From Bubalus kerabau (taxonomy: Eukaryota; Chordata; Mammalia; Artiodactyla; Bovidae), in NCBI RefSeq assembly GCF_029407905.1, contig NC_073632.1:56716964-56780963 (forward strand): a stretch of 64,000 nt of DNA. The letters run 5' to 3'. This document shows positions 12,128 to 22,986 of this stretch, piece after piece (positions within the stretch are counted from its first letter, which is position 1; every line of letters starts with the position of its first letter). The position numbers were made by a program, and so were the translations under genes. The notes beneath the pieces are model-generated. The model saw only the letters and a list, made by a program, of their open reading frames with translations. It was not told where the DNA came from and searched no databases.

Positions 12128-12573
12128 ATTTCCAGTAGTCATGTATGGATATCAGAGTTGGACTATAAAGAAAGCTGAGTGCCGAAGAACTGATGCTTTT
12201 GAACTGTGATGTTGGAGAAGACTCTTGAGAGTCCCTTGGACTGCAAGAAGATCCAACCAGTCCATCCTAAAGGAGATCAGTCCTGGGTGTTCATTGGAAG
12301 GACTGATGCTGAAGCTGAAACTCCAGTACTTTGGCCACCTGACACGAAGAACTGACTCATTGGAAAAGACCCTGATGCTGGGAAAGAAAGAAGGCAGGAG
12401 GAGAAGGGGACAATAGAGGATAAGATGGTTGGATGGCACCACCAACTCAATGGACATGAGTTTGAGTAAACTCTGGGAGTTGGTGATGGACAGGGAGGCC
12501 TGGCATGCTGCAGTCCATGGGGTCACAAAGAGTGGGACACGACTGAGTGAGTGAACTGAACTGAATTGAATGA
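12128..12573 (+). mobile_element. BovB LINE 3' end
   Basis: The final 0.45 kb of BovB ORF2 and the tail ending '...gtgaactgaactgaattg'. The encoded C-terminal stretch (for example RRSNQSILKEISPGCS) is readable but broken. 5' truncated. Confidence 0.93.
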
Positions 12574-12726
12574 AGCATATACATATCACCATCTTTCCCT
12601 ATTTGCCTAAGTATCTGGGGAGTCCTGAGTAAAATTTAACCTTCAAGTGTACTAACTAAATTACCCTTTCTGAACAGACTATTTTCTATCTTTGCTTTTA
12701 CAAAATTTTGCTTTTTTATTTTGTTT

Positions 12727-12742
12727 CAGTCAGTCAGTTCAG
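12727..12742 (-). mobile_element. 16-nt insert resembling a BovB/Bov-A tail
   Basis: The insert 'cagtcagtcagttcag' is flanked by perfect 11-bp repeats 'ttattttgttt' at 12716-12726 and 12743-12753. It matches the minus-strand form of the tail shared by BovB and Bov-A. The call rests on the flanking duplication; the insert alone is too short to assign. Confidence 0.5.
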
Positions 12743-13051
12743 TTATTTTGTTTAGACAGTATTAAATATTTAATATTTTTCACAAAATTACACAAATTAT
12801 CCTCTATAGGGAGTAACCTTTTGGTTTTAATCTCTTCATTCTACTTTTCTTTCTAACTAACAGCTTATCTCATCTCCTTCATACTCAAGCTTCTCCTAAG
12901 GATTTTCTAACTCACTAATCAATTTCCTTTCTCCTCAAACTTCTCTAATCTGATTTTGATCTGTTGTGGCAAAATCACACCACTGAAGTGCTACCTTCTA
13001 AGGTCTGCAATGGCATCTGAATAACTAAATTCACTGGATATTTTCAGGGCT

Positions 13052-13155
13052 CCCACTCCAGTATTTTTGCCTAGAGAATCCCATGGACAGAGGAGCCTGG
13101 CGGGCTACAGTCCATGGGGTCGCAAAAAGTCGGACACGACTGAGCGACTAAAACT
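13052..13155 (+). mobile_element. Bov-A half element
   Basis: Only the 3' half is present, from 'cccactccagtatttttgcc' to 'gacacgactgagcgacta'. No tRNA head. Confidence 0.88.
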
Positions 13156-13627
13156 TTATCTGACACTCAACAGTGCTTGTCACTATTCCTTTCTCTTTGC
13201 TTTGCTTCCACGACACCCCTCACTTAATTCTTCTTCAAAAACCTCTGGCCCTTCCTTCTCTTTCTTAACTCACTGGCTCCCTCTCCCCACACTGGCCACT
13301 ACAGTCAATATCTTCAAGTGCCAGGCTTAATCCCTCTCTTCTGCTCTCTATAGTTACATATTTGTTGATCTTCCTGGTGATTTCACCTTACTCATGCAAT
13401 AATCCATCTGATGATTCTCAAATTATCTCCAGCTCTAGGCCCAAATAACCAGAGCCCACCAGCTTTCTCCACTTAGATGTCTCAAAGGACATTTACGTTG
13501 TCATCTCAAATCCAAAATCATAGTTTCCCCCCCTAATTGTTTGAATGGCTTTATAAACCCCAACAGCAACAACAAAAATAATTCCCTTTCTCTAACCCCA
13601 CATACAGTTTATTAATTGGTCTTACAT

Positions 13628-13835
13628 GAGCTTCCCTCATGGCTCAGATGGTAAAAGCATCTGCTTGCAATACAGGAGACCCGGGTTCAATCCCTGGGTA
13701 TGGAAGATCCTCTGGAGAAGGAAATGGCAACCCACTCCAGTTCTCTTGTCTGGAAAATTCCATGGATGGAGAGATTTTGAGCTACAGTTCATGGGGTCGC
13801 AAAGAGTCAGACACGACTGAGCAATTTCACTTTCA
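13628..13835 (+). mobile_element. Bov-tA SINE
   Basis: The head 'gcttccctcatggctcag', box-B-like 'gggttcaatcc' and a full body are present. The short flanking repeat 'cttacat' is at 13621-13627 and 13836-13842. Confidence 0.93.
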
Positions 13836-14063
13836 CTTACATAATTTACTAATACTTTTCTCTTTTTCCCTGCAACCAACCTGGCCCAAACTATCACCTC
13901 ATTTGTGTAATACCTTTCAACCAACTTTGTTCAAACTATCACCTCCCTCATCTAATATCCTCTTAATCAGTTCCCCCAGGTCTGTTTTACCCATCACAAG
14001 ACCATTCTCCATGTTATCTGACAAGAATATTAAGTTTAGATCATAACCAAATGTCTGTTGTGT

Positions 14064-14785
14064 TGTTTTTTTTTTTTAATTTGGAGGAAAATTGCTTTAC
14101 AATGTTGTGCTGGTTTCTGCCTTACAACAATGTGAGCCACCCATAATTGTACATAAATCCCCTCCCTCTTGAACTTCCCTCCCCTCTCCCATCCCACTTC
14201 TCTAGGCTATCACAGAGTGCCAGGCTAGGCTCCCTGTGTTACATAACAACTTCTTATCAGCTATGAATTGTACACTTGGTAGTGTATATATGTCAATATC
14301 ACTTCCTCCATTCATCCTACTCTCTCCTTCCACCATTGTGTCCAACAAGTCCATTCTCTATATCTGCATCTCCAGTCCATCCTTGCAAATAGGTTCCTTA
14401 GTATTATTTTTCTATATTCCATATATATGTATTAATATATGATATTTTTCTCTTTCTGACTTACTTCACTCTAGGTGAAGTAAGCTAGGTTCATCCTAGC
14501 TTACTTAACCTAACAAGCTCTAGGTTCATCCACTTCACTAGAACTGACTCAAATTCATTCTTTTTATTGTTGAATAATATTCCATTGTGTATATGTTCCA
14601 CAACTTCTTTATCCAGTCATCTGTTGATGGACATCTAGGTTGGTTCCATGTCCTAGCTACTGTAAATAGTGCTGCAGTGAACATTGGAGTACATGTATCT
14701 TTTTTTATTACGGTTTTTCTCAGGAAACCATATTCCCAGTATTTCTCAGGAAACTATTCCCAGTAGTGGGATTGCAGGGTCATAT
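14064..14785 (-). mobile_element. Older artiodactyl L1, 3' end, inserted in L2
   Basis: Begins with a T-run (poly-A of the minus strand), then the 3' UTR 'ttgctttacaatgttgtgct' and the end of ORF2 ('gttgatggacatctaggttg', 'gtagtgggattgcagggtc'). A rearranged hairpin lies at 14478-14506. L2 sequence flanks both sides. Confidence 0.8.
14478..14506. repeat. Perfect 12-bp inverted repeat with 5-nt loop
   Basis: Arms 'aagtaagctagg' (14478-14489) and 'cctagcttactt' (14495-14506) enclose 'ttcat'. It is not part of the normal L1 sequence, which runs on as 'ctctaggttcatcc' at 14518-14531. Confidence 0.9.
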
Positions 14786-14789
14786 GTCT

Positions 14790-15380
14790 CTACTGTTTTC
14801 AGTCCTTCGTTCTTGGGGTAAAACACAAAGGTTTGATCTGACCTCTGAGACCTCGAATGATCTGGCCTCTCCTTTCATACTGCTCTCCCTCTTATCCTCT
14901 GCTTCAGTTTCACCGGTCTCCACCCAGTTGCCTGAATATAACACCAGTTTCTCCCTCACCTTGAGCTTTTGAATAAGCTAGTCCTTCTGCCTAGAATACT
15001 ATTTCATTCCACTCCCACCCCCTTATTTTGTATGTACTTCTTACCCTTTTATCTAATGTTACTTCCACAGGGAACTCTTCCCTGGGTCAGATCATCTAAT
15101 CCATGATCTTGTAGCACCAAGTTTATTCCCTTCATAGCCCGGTGATTGCAATTACATAATTATTTGCAATTGTTTGAATAGGTTCTTGCCCACTAGTTAA
15201 TAGTTAGTTCAGTCAGTCAGTCATGTCCAACTCTTTGCAGCCCCACAGACTGCAGTTTCTTGCCCACTACTATGTCATAAATCTTATGAAGTCAAAGTCA
15301 ATTTCTGTTTTGCTCACTAGGGTTATTTCAGAATCTAGCAGAATCTGGGGTGTCCAGTACATATTAATTGAATGAAGGCA
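14790..15380 (+). mobile_element. L2 LINE 3' part
   Basis: 'aatgatctggcctctccttt', 'ttctgcctagaatactattt', 'atccatgatcttgtagcacc' and the tail 'catattaattgaatgaagg' follow the order of the L2 3' end. It is interrupted at 15196-15256. Confidence 0.65.
15196..15256 (-). mobile_element. 61-bp BovB/Bov-A tail insertion
   Basis: Contains 'agttcagtcagtcagtcatg' and 'tccaactctttgcagcccca', the minus-strand form of the terminal sequence shared by BovB and Bov-A. Perfect 13-bp repeats 'ttcttgcccacta' flank it at 15183-15195 and 15257-15269. Confidence 0.88.
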
Positions 15381-15394
15381 CAGTATATTTCACT

Positions 15395-16100
15395 TACCCA
15401 CTTCTCCCCATACCTACTGCCTCTTCCAAGTCAGATGTGCATCATCACTTTCCTAGGTTACTGCAATACTCCTTAACTGGAATCCCCACCCCCCAGTCTC
15501 TCCCCCTTTTAGCATACTATATGATTCACTGCCAGATGAATCTTCCAGATGTAGAACCCTGATCATTTCATTCCCAGCTCAGGAACCTTGAGTGGTTTCC
15601 CACTGCCCACAGAATAAATCCACATTCCTGATGGCCTCCAACCAACCTTTCCAATCGTATTTTCCCACTAATCTTCACAGGCCCTGTGCCCTGGTTAAAC
15701 TTCACTGTGTGTGATCTGAGACATTTTGTGATTTTCTTGCTGCACATGGGATCCTTTTTTTTTTTTTTTCACAGTTTCTTTCACCTAGAATATTTTAATG
15801 ATGCCCCTACCATCTCTACATATTCAAATCTGTGAGATTTTCCTAATTTAGCCAAAGCTTAATTCCTCCAAAAAGCTTTCTTTGATTTCTTCTATCTAGA
15901 AATAATCTCTCTTGCTTTTGAATTCCCATTGTTTCTTTCCTATACCTCTTGAATCAAGACTATCGTTTTCTAGCATTTATTAGAGCTATTTATTAATACT
16001 ATGTGAAGCTCCACATCACTGCAAATTCTTTGGAGGCAACACTCAATCAGTGCCTCATGCATTGGAGGAGCTACACAAATATTCACTGAATTTTAGGCTT
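15395..16100 (+). mobile_element. Second L2-like remnant
   Basis: 'taggttactgcaatactcct', 'ccctgatcatttcattccc', 'gaaccttgagtggtttccca' and the tail 'aaatattcactgaattttag' follow the same order as the L2 3' region. A T-run at 15748-15770 interrupts it. Adjacent to, but separate from, the L2 before it. Confidence 0.55.
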
Positions 16101-16507
16101 GGGTAAGTATATGAATTATTCTAGTAAGATGCTCATTAAAGATTATTTCATAATTAGAAAGGGAAAAAACTCATCTACATTACCATTCCTTTGAGGAAAC
16201 AAGTTGATTTTCATTGACCCAGTAGGTAATTTTCTTTGTTCACTTGCTTAATTTATTCTAATCACTAAAGTGGCAAAAAATGATACAGGAGAAAATTACA
16301 CTTTTAGCCTTTTCCTCCTTTTTTGATGATAACTTCAGGAAATGTCTGCTCGAGATCTTTTTGATAGAATATAATTATTATCTATAGTCTTTATCTGTTT
16401 CTTGCTAATTCCATTTGGGTGCTCCAGCAGACAACTGAAATTCTTAGTTTTTCTTTTTGCTTGCCTGAACTGCTGCTTTCAGCCAGCTTAGACAGCTCAT
16501 ACTGTGT
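16101..16507. other. No gene or repeat recognised
   Basis: AT-rich, no named family. Confidence 0.5.
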
Positions 16508-17552
16508 TCAGATCAGTCGCTCACTCATGTCCAACTCTTTGTGACCCTATGAACCACAGCACGCCAGGCCTCCCTGTCCATCACTAACTCCCAGAGTCCA
16601 ACCAAACCCACATCCATTGAGTCAGTGATGCCATTCAACCATCTCATCCTCTGTCGTCCCCTTCTCCTCCTGCCCTCAATCTTTCCCAGCATCAGGGTCT
16701 TTTCAAATGAGTCAGCTCTTCACATCAGGTGGCCAAAGTACTGGAGTTTCAGCTTCAGCATCAGTCCTACCAATGAACACCCAGGACTGATCTCCTTTAG
16801 GATGGACTGGTTGGATCTTCTTGCAGTCCTAGGGACTCTCAAGAGTCTTCTCCAACACAACAGTTCAAAAGTATCAGTTCTTCGGTGCTCAGCCTTCTTC
16901 ACAGTCCAACTCTCACATCCATACATGACCACAGGAAAAACCATAGCCTTGACTAGATGGATCTTTGTTGGCAAAGTAATGTCTCTGCTTTTCAATATGC
17001 TATCTAGGTTGGTCATAACTTTCCTCCCAAGGAGTAAGCATCTTTTAATTTCATGGCTGCAATCACCATCTGCAGTGATTTTGGAGCCCAGAAAAATAAA
17101 GTCTGACACTGTTTCCACTGTTTCCCCATCTATTTGCCTTGAAGTGATGGGACCGGATGCCATGATCTTCGTTTTCTGAATGTTGAGCTTTAAGCCAACT
17201 TTTTCACTCTCCTCTTTCACTTTCATCAAGAGGCCCTTTAGTTCTTCTTCACTTTCTGCCATAAGGGTGGTGTCATCTGCATATCTGAGGTTATTGATAT
17301 TTCTCCCAGCAGTCTTGATTCCAGTTTGTGCTTCCCCCAGCCCAGCGTTTCTCATGATGTACTCTGCATAGAAGTTAAACAAGCAGGGTGACAATATACA
17401 GCCTTGGCGTACTCTTTTTCCTATTTGGAACCAGTCTGTTGTTCCATGTCCAGTTCTAACTGTTGCTTCCTGACCTACATACAGGTAGATCAGGTGGTCT
17501 GGTATTCCCATCTCTTTCAGAATTTTCCACAGTTTATTATGATCCACACAGC
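16508..17552 (-). mobile_element. BovB LINE, 5' truncated (1.04 kb)
   Basis: The minus strand carries the 3' 1 kb of BovB, starting at 'gatcagtcgctcactcatgt' (tail) and ending inside the reverse transcriptase at 'gatccacacag'. Possible diverged target duplication 'catactgtgt' and 'catatggtgt' at the two ends. It carries the longest open frame in the window. Confidence 0.95.
16720..17547 (-). pseudogene. BovB reverse transcriptase remnant
   Basis: A 275-codon frame encoding the second half of an RTE-clade reverse transcriptase and its C-terminal extension. Visible motifs are RQGCILSP at residues 47-54 (motif B region) and the catalytic YADD at 89-92. Motif A with the first catalytic aspartate is missing because the element is 5' truncated, so the product cannot be active. 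Compared with the copy at 20803-21844, a 12-nt in-frame deletion lies just after residue 21. The frame ends at TGA where relatives encode arginine, consistent with CpG decay. No promoter or start signal is implied by the first methionine. Confidence 0.9.
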
Positions 17553-17984
17553 ATATGGTGTACCCAAGCCATTTCTCTCAGTGGGCTCCTGCTTCATCTT
17601 CTGAAGTAAGGAGGCAAACCAGGGAGAGAAAGTACCTTTCCTGACAAATCTAAAGGTAGAAAGAGGAAATTAACCCATCAGCATTGCAGTGTGGACTGTT
17701 GCCACAACTTTATCCTCAAAAATTTAGAACCAAGTGAATTTTAGGAACATGAATTCAGATTAAGAGATCTCATAACAATGTCTTTAAACTTGCTTTGTAC
17801 ATTTAGTGTGATTATACAAATATAAGGCATTGTTAATACTAACCAGGTGTGATCCAAAAGATTGATATAAACATAACATTTAATTGTGCATGAAACCATT
17901 GCATGTTATTTGAGAACCTAAAGCTTGTAGACAAGAAGTGACTCCATTCTTACCTTTCAGGCTGAGTGACCTAATGCAAAGGAT
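17553..17984. other. No gene or repeat recognised
   Basis: AT-rich unique-looking sequence. Confidence 0.5.
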
Positions 17985-18190
17985 ATTACGGTGAAGTCAA
18001 GAAATCTGTGTTCTGGATCCATCTGCCCCTTGCTTATCATGAGTCCTTGGAAAAAGTGCAAAACCTCTCTGAGCTGCAGATTTATTTTTCCTGAAATGAA
18101 ATGAATATCTATTCTACCTGTCTTTCTGGATATTTTTTGAGAATCAAAAGAAAACAAATGAAATAATAATTATGAAAGCATGGTGTAAAC
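17985..18190 (+). mobile_element. MIR, diverged
   Basis: 'gtgttctggatccatctgcc', 'tgagtccttggaaaaagtgc' and 'cctctctgagctgcagattt' follow the MIR core order. Confidence 0.5.
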
Positions 18191-18611
18191 TGAAAGCACA
18201 TGATTTTAGTGACATATTTTCAGCCTAATGAATTAATATATGACATGAAATTCAAATCATTTCCAAAAATATTTACCATAAACCAAATTTTAACTTTGCC
18301 CACCTTTATAAAAGGTGATGAGAGCATGCCTTCATACCTAATTGAGTGTAGTCTATCCTTATTTCTTCAAATAATCTGTTCTTTTTTAGGTAACGCCATC
18401 ACCTTGAGATATTTCTCACAAAGCCTATTCCCTCAAAGCTGAAATCAGTCCTCTTCTTCTCTTCATCTTTTCCAAATTTCCAAAATCTGATTTAAAATGC
18501 TGATCTTAGCAGTAGACAGACTGAGACGATGGATATTGAGTTATGTTTTACCTCATTACCCCACAGGTCTTCCTTCAAGCTATATTCCAATACCAGTTCA
18601 CTTACCCTAGC
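18191..18611. other. No gene or repeat recognised
   Basis: An 80-codon frame at 18200-18442 has no support beyond length. Confidence 0.5.
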
Positions 18612-18770
18612 ATCATTCATTCAATCATATTTGTTGAGCATGTAATATATGGAAGGCAGTAGAGAATGCAGCACTGTAGAGAATACAAATCTGTGTTTGG
18701 TTCTAGCTTGTCTTTCCAGGAGTTTACACTTCCAATAGAGGAGACAACATGCAACAGGTAATACTGTCAG
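18612..18770 (-). mobile_element. L2 3' end fragment
   Basis: 'cattcattcaatcatatttg' followed by 'ttgagcatgtaatatatgg' and 'ggagtttacacttccaata' is the reverse complement of the L2 terminus. Confidence 0.55.
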
Positions 18771-19144
18771 AGAATGCTTTGGTGTCAACAAAAAACAGAA
18801 TATTTTTTAATTTGTGGAAGCTTTATTATGAGAAAGTAACTTAGACATTCAGATTGTCCCAGAAAGTTGACTTGAAACAATATTTTTACTTCTCTCAGGG
18901 CCAGTTGTGTATTTAAATGCTAAAAGTCCTAGGCTAGCAACATTTGCTAACTTTCTCCACATGTTTAAGTCACAATCTTCTTTACCAGGACCAGGGGACC
19001 TCCTGAATCTAATCAAATCCCTCCCACACTGTGTTGCTGATTAATTTTTAGGTAGACATTTTAGGAGACAATGATGTTTTTAATATGCACAACATTACTG
19101 ACACCAAATAAAAACATAACTCAATGTGGCATTTTTAAGTGAAA
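18771..19144. other. No gene or repeat recognised
   Basis: Unremarkable AT-rich sequence. Confidence 0.5.
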
Positions 19145-19290
19145 TAGAATGTTAGAAATCTTCTAATTCAAGCTCTTATTTTACAGATCTGTAAAACTGA
19201 AGCCCTTCAAAATTCAGAAACTAGTCTGAGGTTCCATAAGTAACTAGTAACTAATGTGTGACTGTCTTTCCTCCCAGGCCAGGGTCTGAT
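19145..19290 (-). mobile_element. MIR fragment
   Basis: 'attttacagatctgtaaaac' and 'gaagcccttcaaaattcag' resemble the reverse complement of the MIR core. Confidence 0.45.
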
Positions 19291-19299
19291 CTACATTTC

Positions 19300-20423
19300 A
19301 AAAGAATATTTTGCACAGCCAGAACCATAAACAAAATGAAAAGGCCACCTACTGAATGGTAGAAAATATTTGCAAGTCTTATATCCCAAAAGGAGTTAAT
19401 ATCCAAAGTGTATAAGAGTATAAAACGCATTAGCAAAAAAAAAAAAATCCAATAAAAAATGGACAGAAGATTTGATTAACATTTATCCAAAGAAGACATA
19501 CAGAGGGCCAACAGGTACATGAAAAGATGCTTATCATCACTAGCCACCAGGGACACTAAAACCACAATAATGTATCATCCCCATAATAGAATGGCTATTA
19601 TCAAAATGGCAAGAAGTACCCAGTGAAAGGGAGGGTGTGGAGGAAAAGGAACCCTTGTGCACTGTTGGTGAGGATGTGAATTGATGAAGCCACTAAGGAG
19701 AACAGTATGGAGCTTCCTCAAAAAATTAAAAATAGAATTATCATGTAATATAGCAATTCCACTTCTAGTATTATCCAAAAAAAATGAGAACCGTAACTAA
19801 AAAAGATATATGCACCCCTGTGTTCACTGTAGCATTATTTAAAATAACCAAGATATGGAAACAAGCTAACTGCTCATTGATGGATGAATGGATCAAGAAG
19901 ATGTGATTATATAGGCTATTATTGAGTTAAAAAAAGAAGGAAATCTTACCATTTGCAACAACACAGACAGAACCTGAGGAGATTATGCTAAGAGAAGTCA
20001 GTCAGACACAGAAAGACAAATACCATATGATCTCATTTATATTTGGAATCTAAACCAAAAAAATCAAGTTCATGGATACAGAAAACAGATTGGTAGTTCC
20101 TGGAAGTGGGTGCTAGGAGTTGGGCAGAATGAGAGAAGAGGGTCAAAAGGTACTAACTTGCAATTACAAAATAAATACATCATAGGGATATAATGTACAG
20201 CATGGTGACTAGTATAATTGATAATACTGTATTACAAACTTGAAAGTTGTTAAAGTAAATCTTAAAAGTTCTCATCAGAAGAAAAAGTTGTAATTATATA
20301 TGATGATGGATAATATCACACTTGTGGTCATCATTTTGCAATATGCATAAATATCAAATTATCGTGTTGTAGGTAGTACATCAATTGTACCTCAATTTAA
20401 AATTTCTTAAAAAAAAAAAAAAG
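19300..20423 (+). mobile_element. L1MA-like LINE 3' end (1.1 kb)
   Basis: The last part of L1 ORF2 ('tgaaaagatgcttatcatca', 'ttgtgcactgttggtgagga', 'tgttcactgtagcattattt') and the 3' UTR ('gtacatcaattgtacctcaa') end in a 13-nt A-run. Many indels and stops. Pre-ruminant in age by its divergence. Confidence 0.88.
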
Positions 20424-20802
20424 AACACTGGACACTTCTTGCAGAGCTGAACCTCTAATTTGGAATTGAATGTGGTTAAAGAATTAAAGGCATGCTTGTA
20501 GCTTAAAATAAATTTCTTTTTCATTTAAAAATTTTAAAAAAGACTTCGTCTTTCAGAGATGAAGATGCAGAAAGAGAAAATAAATCCCATGAAAGGATGG
20601 AAAGGAGCTCTGTGCTCCATGATCCTAGCTATTTCAAGTTTCTCTTCCCTCAACACTGCCTCTGCCAATCACTGTGAAGGGCAGTGTGGTCCTAGAACAG
20701 ACACGGTATTCCCATTCCTGAGTCCAACACTCTGGTTCCACCTCCATTTAATTAATTCTGATCATAAATATGCTGCCCTTTTCTGTGAAACTAGAAACCA
20801 AG
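20424..20802. other. No recognised feature
   Basis: A frame starting at 20559 has a hydrophobic stretch after the first 15 codons, but it runs into the BovB at its 3' end and matches no family I know. Probably chance. Confidence 0.5.
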
Positions 20803-21844
20803 TTCAGTTCAGTTCAGTCACTCAGTCATGTCCGACTCTTTGCAACCCCAGGAACAGCAGCACACTAGGCCTCCCTGTCCATCACCAACTCCCAGAGTCC
20901 CTCCAAACCCATGTCCATTGAGTCGGTGATGCCATCCAACCATCTCATCCTCTGTCGTCCCTTTTTTTCCTAGCCTCAATCTTTCCCAGCATCAGGGTCT
21001 TTCCAAATGAATCAGCTCTTCGCATCAGGTGGCCAAAGTATTGGAGTCTTACAATCGACATCAGTCCTACCAATGAACGCCCAGGACTGATCTCCTTTAA
21101 GATGGACTGGTTGGATCTCCTTGCAGTCCAAGGGACTCTCAAGAGTCTTCTCTAACACCACAGTTCAAAAGCATCAATTTTTCTGTGCTCAGCTTTCTTT
21201 ATAGTCCATCTCTCACATCCATACATGGCCACTGGAAAAACCATAGTCTTGACTAGACAGACCTTTGTTGGCAAAGTAATGTCTCTGCTTTTTAATATGC
21301 TGTCAGGTTGGTCATAACTTTTCTTCCAAGGAATGAGCGTCTTTCAATTTCATGGCTGCAATCACCATCTGCAGTGATTTTGGAGCCCAGAAAAATAAAG
21401 TCTGACACTGTTTCCACTGTTTCCCCATCTATTTGCCTTGAAGTGATGGGACTGGATGCCATGATCTTCGTTTTCTAAATGTTGAGCTTTAAGCCAACTT
21501 TTTCACTTCCCTCTTTCACTTTCATCAAGAGGCTTTTTAGTTCCTCTTCACTTTCTGCCATAAGGATGGTGTCATCTGCATATCTGAGGTTATTGATATT
21601 TCTCCCGGCAATCTTGATTCCAACTTGTGCTTCCTCCAGCCCAGCATTTCTCATAATGTACTCTGCATAGAAGTTAAACAAGCAGGGTGACAATATACAG
21701 CCTTGACATACTCCTTTTCCTATTTGGAACCAGTCTGTTGTTCCATGTCCAGTTCTAACCGTTGCTTCCTGACCTACATACAGGTTTCTCAAGAGGCAGA
21801 TCAGGTGGTCTGGTATTTCCATCTCTTTTCAGAATTTTCCACAG
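20803..21844 (-). mobile_element. BovB LINE, 5' truncated (1.04 kb)
   Basis: The tail 'agttcagttcagttcagtca' is at the left and the reverse-transcriptase region 'cagaattttccacag' at the right. It covers nearly the same part of BovB as the 16508-17552 copy. No convincing target duplication. Confidence 0.95.
21475..21822 (-). pseudogene. BovB reverse transcriptase fragment
   Basis: A 115-codon frame with CQGCILSP and YADD motifs, so the motif B and C region survives. It stops where a CAG codon of relatives reads TAG, and further C-terminal pieces appear downstream in other frames (for example 20945-21142). Inactive. Confidence 0.88.
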
Positions 21845-21976
21845 AAGAAGTTTTAAGACTAGAGTCCCTAAACCTCTGTGATATTTTTCTTCCCTTGCCA
21901 CCTTTACCCTACCCACAAATGTAAACTTCAGTAATAATAGATGTGCTTTAGGTCACTCACTGGCTCTAGAATGGAA

Positions 21977-22529
21977 TGCTAACAGTGTAGGCAGATGACG
22001 CTTTCACAGTGTGTTCACTCACTCTGTGAGTGGACTCACACAATCCCTTCCCTTTGTCAGGCAAGTGTATGCTCCTCAGTTCTGCCTCATCACAACAAAG
22101 ATTTGGAGTGACGGACATTAAAGCCCTCAGCGTGTCACAGCTCATGGGTCTTGGACAGACTGTGTTATAGCTCTTAGACAAATCAGTGTTACAGCTCCGT
22201 GTTACAGCTCTATTTTATTTAAAAGCTAGCAGGAAAACCCATCCTCGAGGTGTTGAGGGCATGTCGACTCAAAGATGCGAAGAGAAGAGTGCCCCAGTGC
22301 AGGAGAGAGAGAGACTCCTTGCCCTTTGGGTCCTCTTTTTATATGTCTTTTCCTTCCCCCTGGGCCTGCCCTATGTAAATTGGACTAGCCAGGAGTGCTG
22401 TTTGTTCTACCTGAGGTCCTCACTCCAGTTCTCAGACCTTCCTTTGTTCTATTTTTGCAGGCTTTTCCCTTCCTTGTCTTTTAGCCACCGCCATTCTAGA
22501 CTCCTGTTTCCTATTCTAACTACCTAACA
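21977..22529 (-). mobile_element. Solitary ERV-like LTR (candidate)
   Basis: On the minus strand the segment begins TGTTAGG and ends TGTTAGCA, giving the expected TG...CA ends. A TATA-like 'atataaaaag' lies at about 22335-22346 and AATAAA at 22214-22219, about 120 bp apart as in a U3-R-U5 layout. Short direct repeats of 'gtgttacagctc' follow the poly-A signal. No internal retroviral sequence flanks it and no clear 4-6 bp target duplication is visible. The family is not identified; it may be class I. Confidence 0.5.
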
Positions 22530-22973
22530 CCTTGATCCTGAGGTAGAAGAGGCAAGTACTGCTAGTGAAGAAACCACACAGAGAAAGCATGTGCAGAGGG
22601 TACTTCTAGAATCTTCCAACCCCCAATCAAATACATCTCCAAATTATTCCCAGAAAAAAATAAAAGAACTTTTCAGATAAAATTTCAAGTATCTCTAAGT
22701 TTTTGTTCCTCACTTCTTTTGCAATTCAATTTCCTTTATGTCAAAATTTACATTGCTCTGCATCTTGTCCAGAAAGTTCCATAGATTGTTAGCTCAGGAG
22801 GGCTAGTAGCATGAATTGAATCCCCATGCCGAACACAACAATTGGGCATAGAAGGCACTTAATTGTTTTTTTAATACATCAATTAACAGCTTCAAACAAG
22901 CAGATAATTGCCATTATTTCCAAATGATGCATGATAGTTGAGAGAAATCATCTGCTTTTTAATTCAATGTATA
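22530..22973. other. No gene or repeat recognised
   Basis: Unremarkable. Confidence 0.5.
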
Positions 22974-22986
22974 TATATGATGATAA

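Larger units (their letters stand above)
12835..14063 (+). mobile_element. L2 LINE remnant, interrupted
   Basis: C/T-rich text such as 'ctccacttagatgtctcaaa' followed by 'ggacatttacgttgtcatct' resembles the L2 ORF2 C-terminal region read on the plus strand. It is interrupted by Bov-A pieces at 13052-13155 and 13628-13835. No frame is preserved. A 14-bp direct repeat 'caaactatcacctc' occurs near 13888 and 13932. Confidence 0.5.

Noticed and set aside
16625..17179. 184-codon plus-strand frame over the BovB
   Set aside because: It is the antisense shadow of the BovB coding strand; similar shadows appear at every BovB copy.
20559..20921. 120-codon frame with a signal-peptide-like start
   Set aside because: Its last third is BovB tail sequence, so the frame is a chance join of unique DNA and a retroposon.
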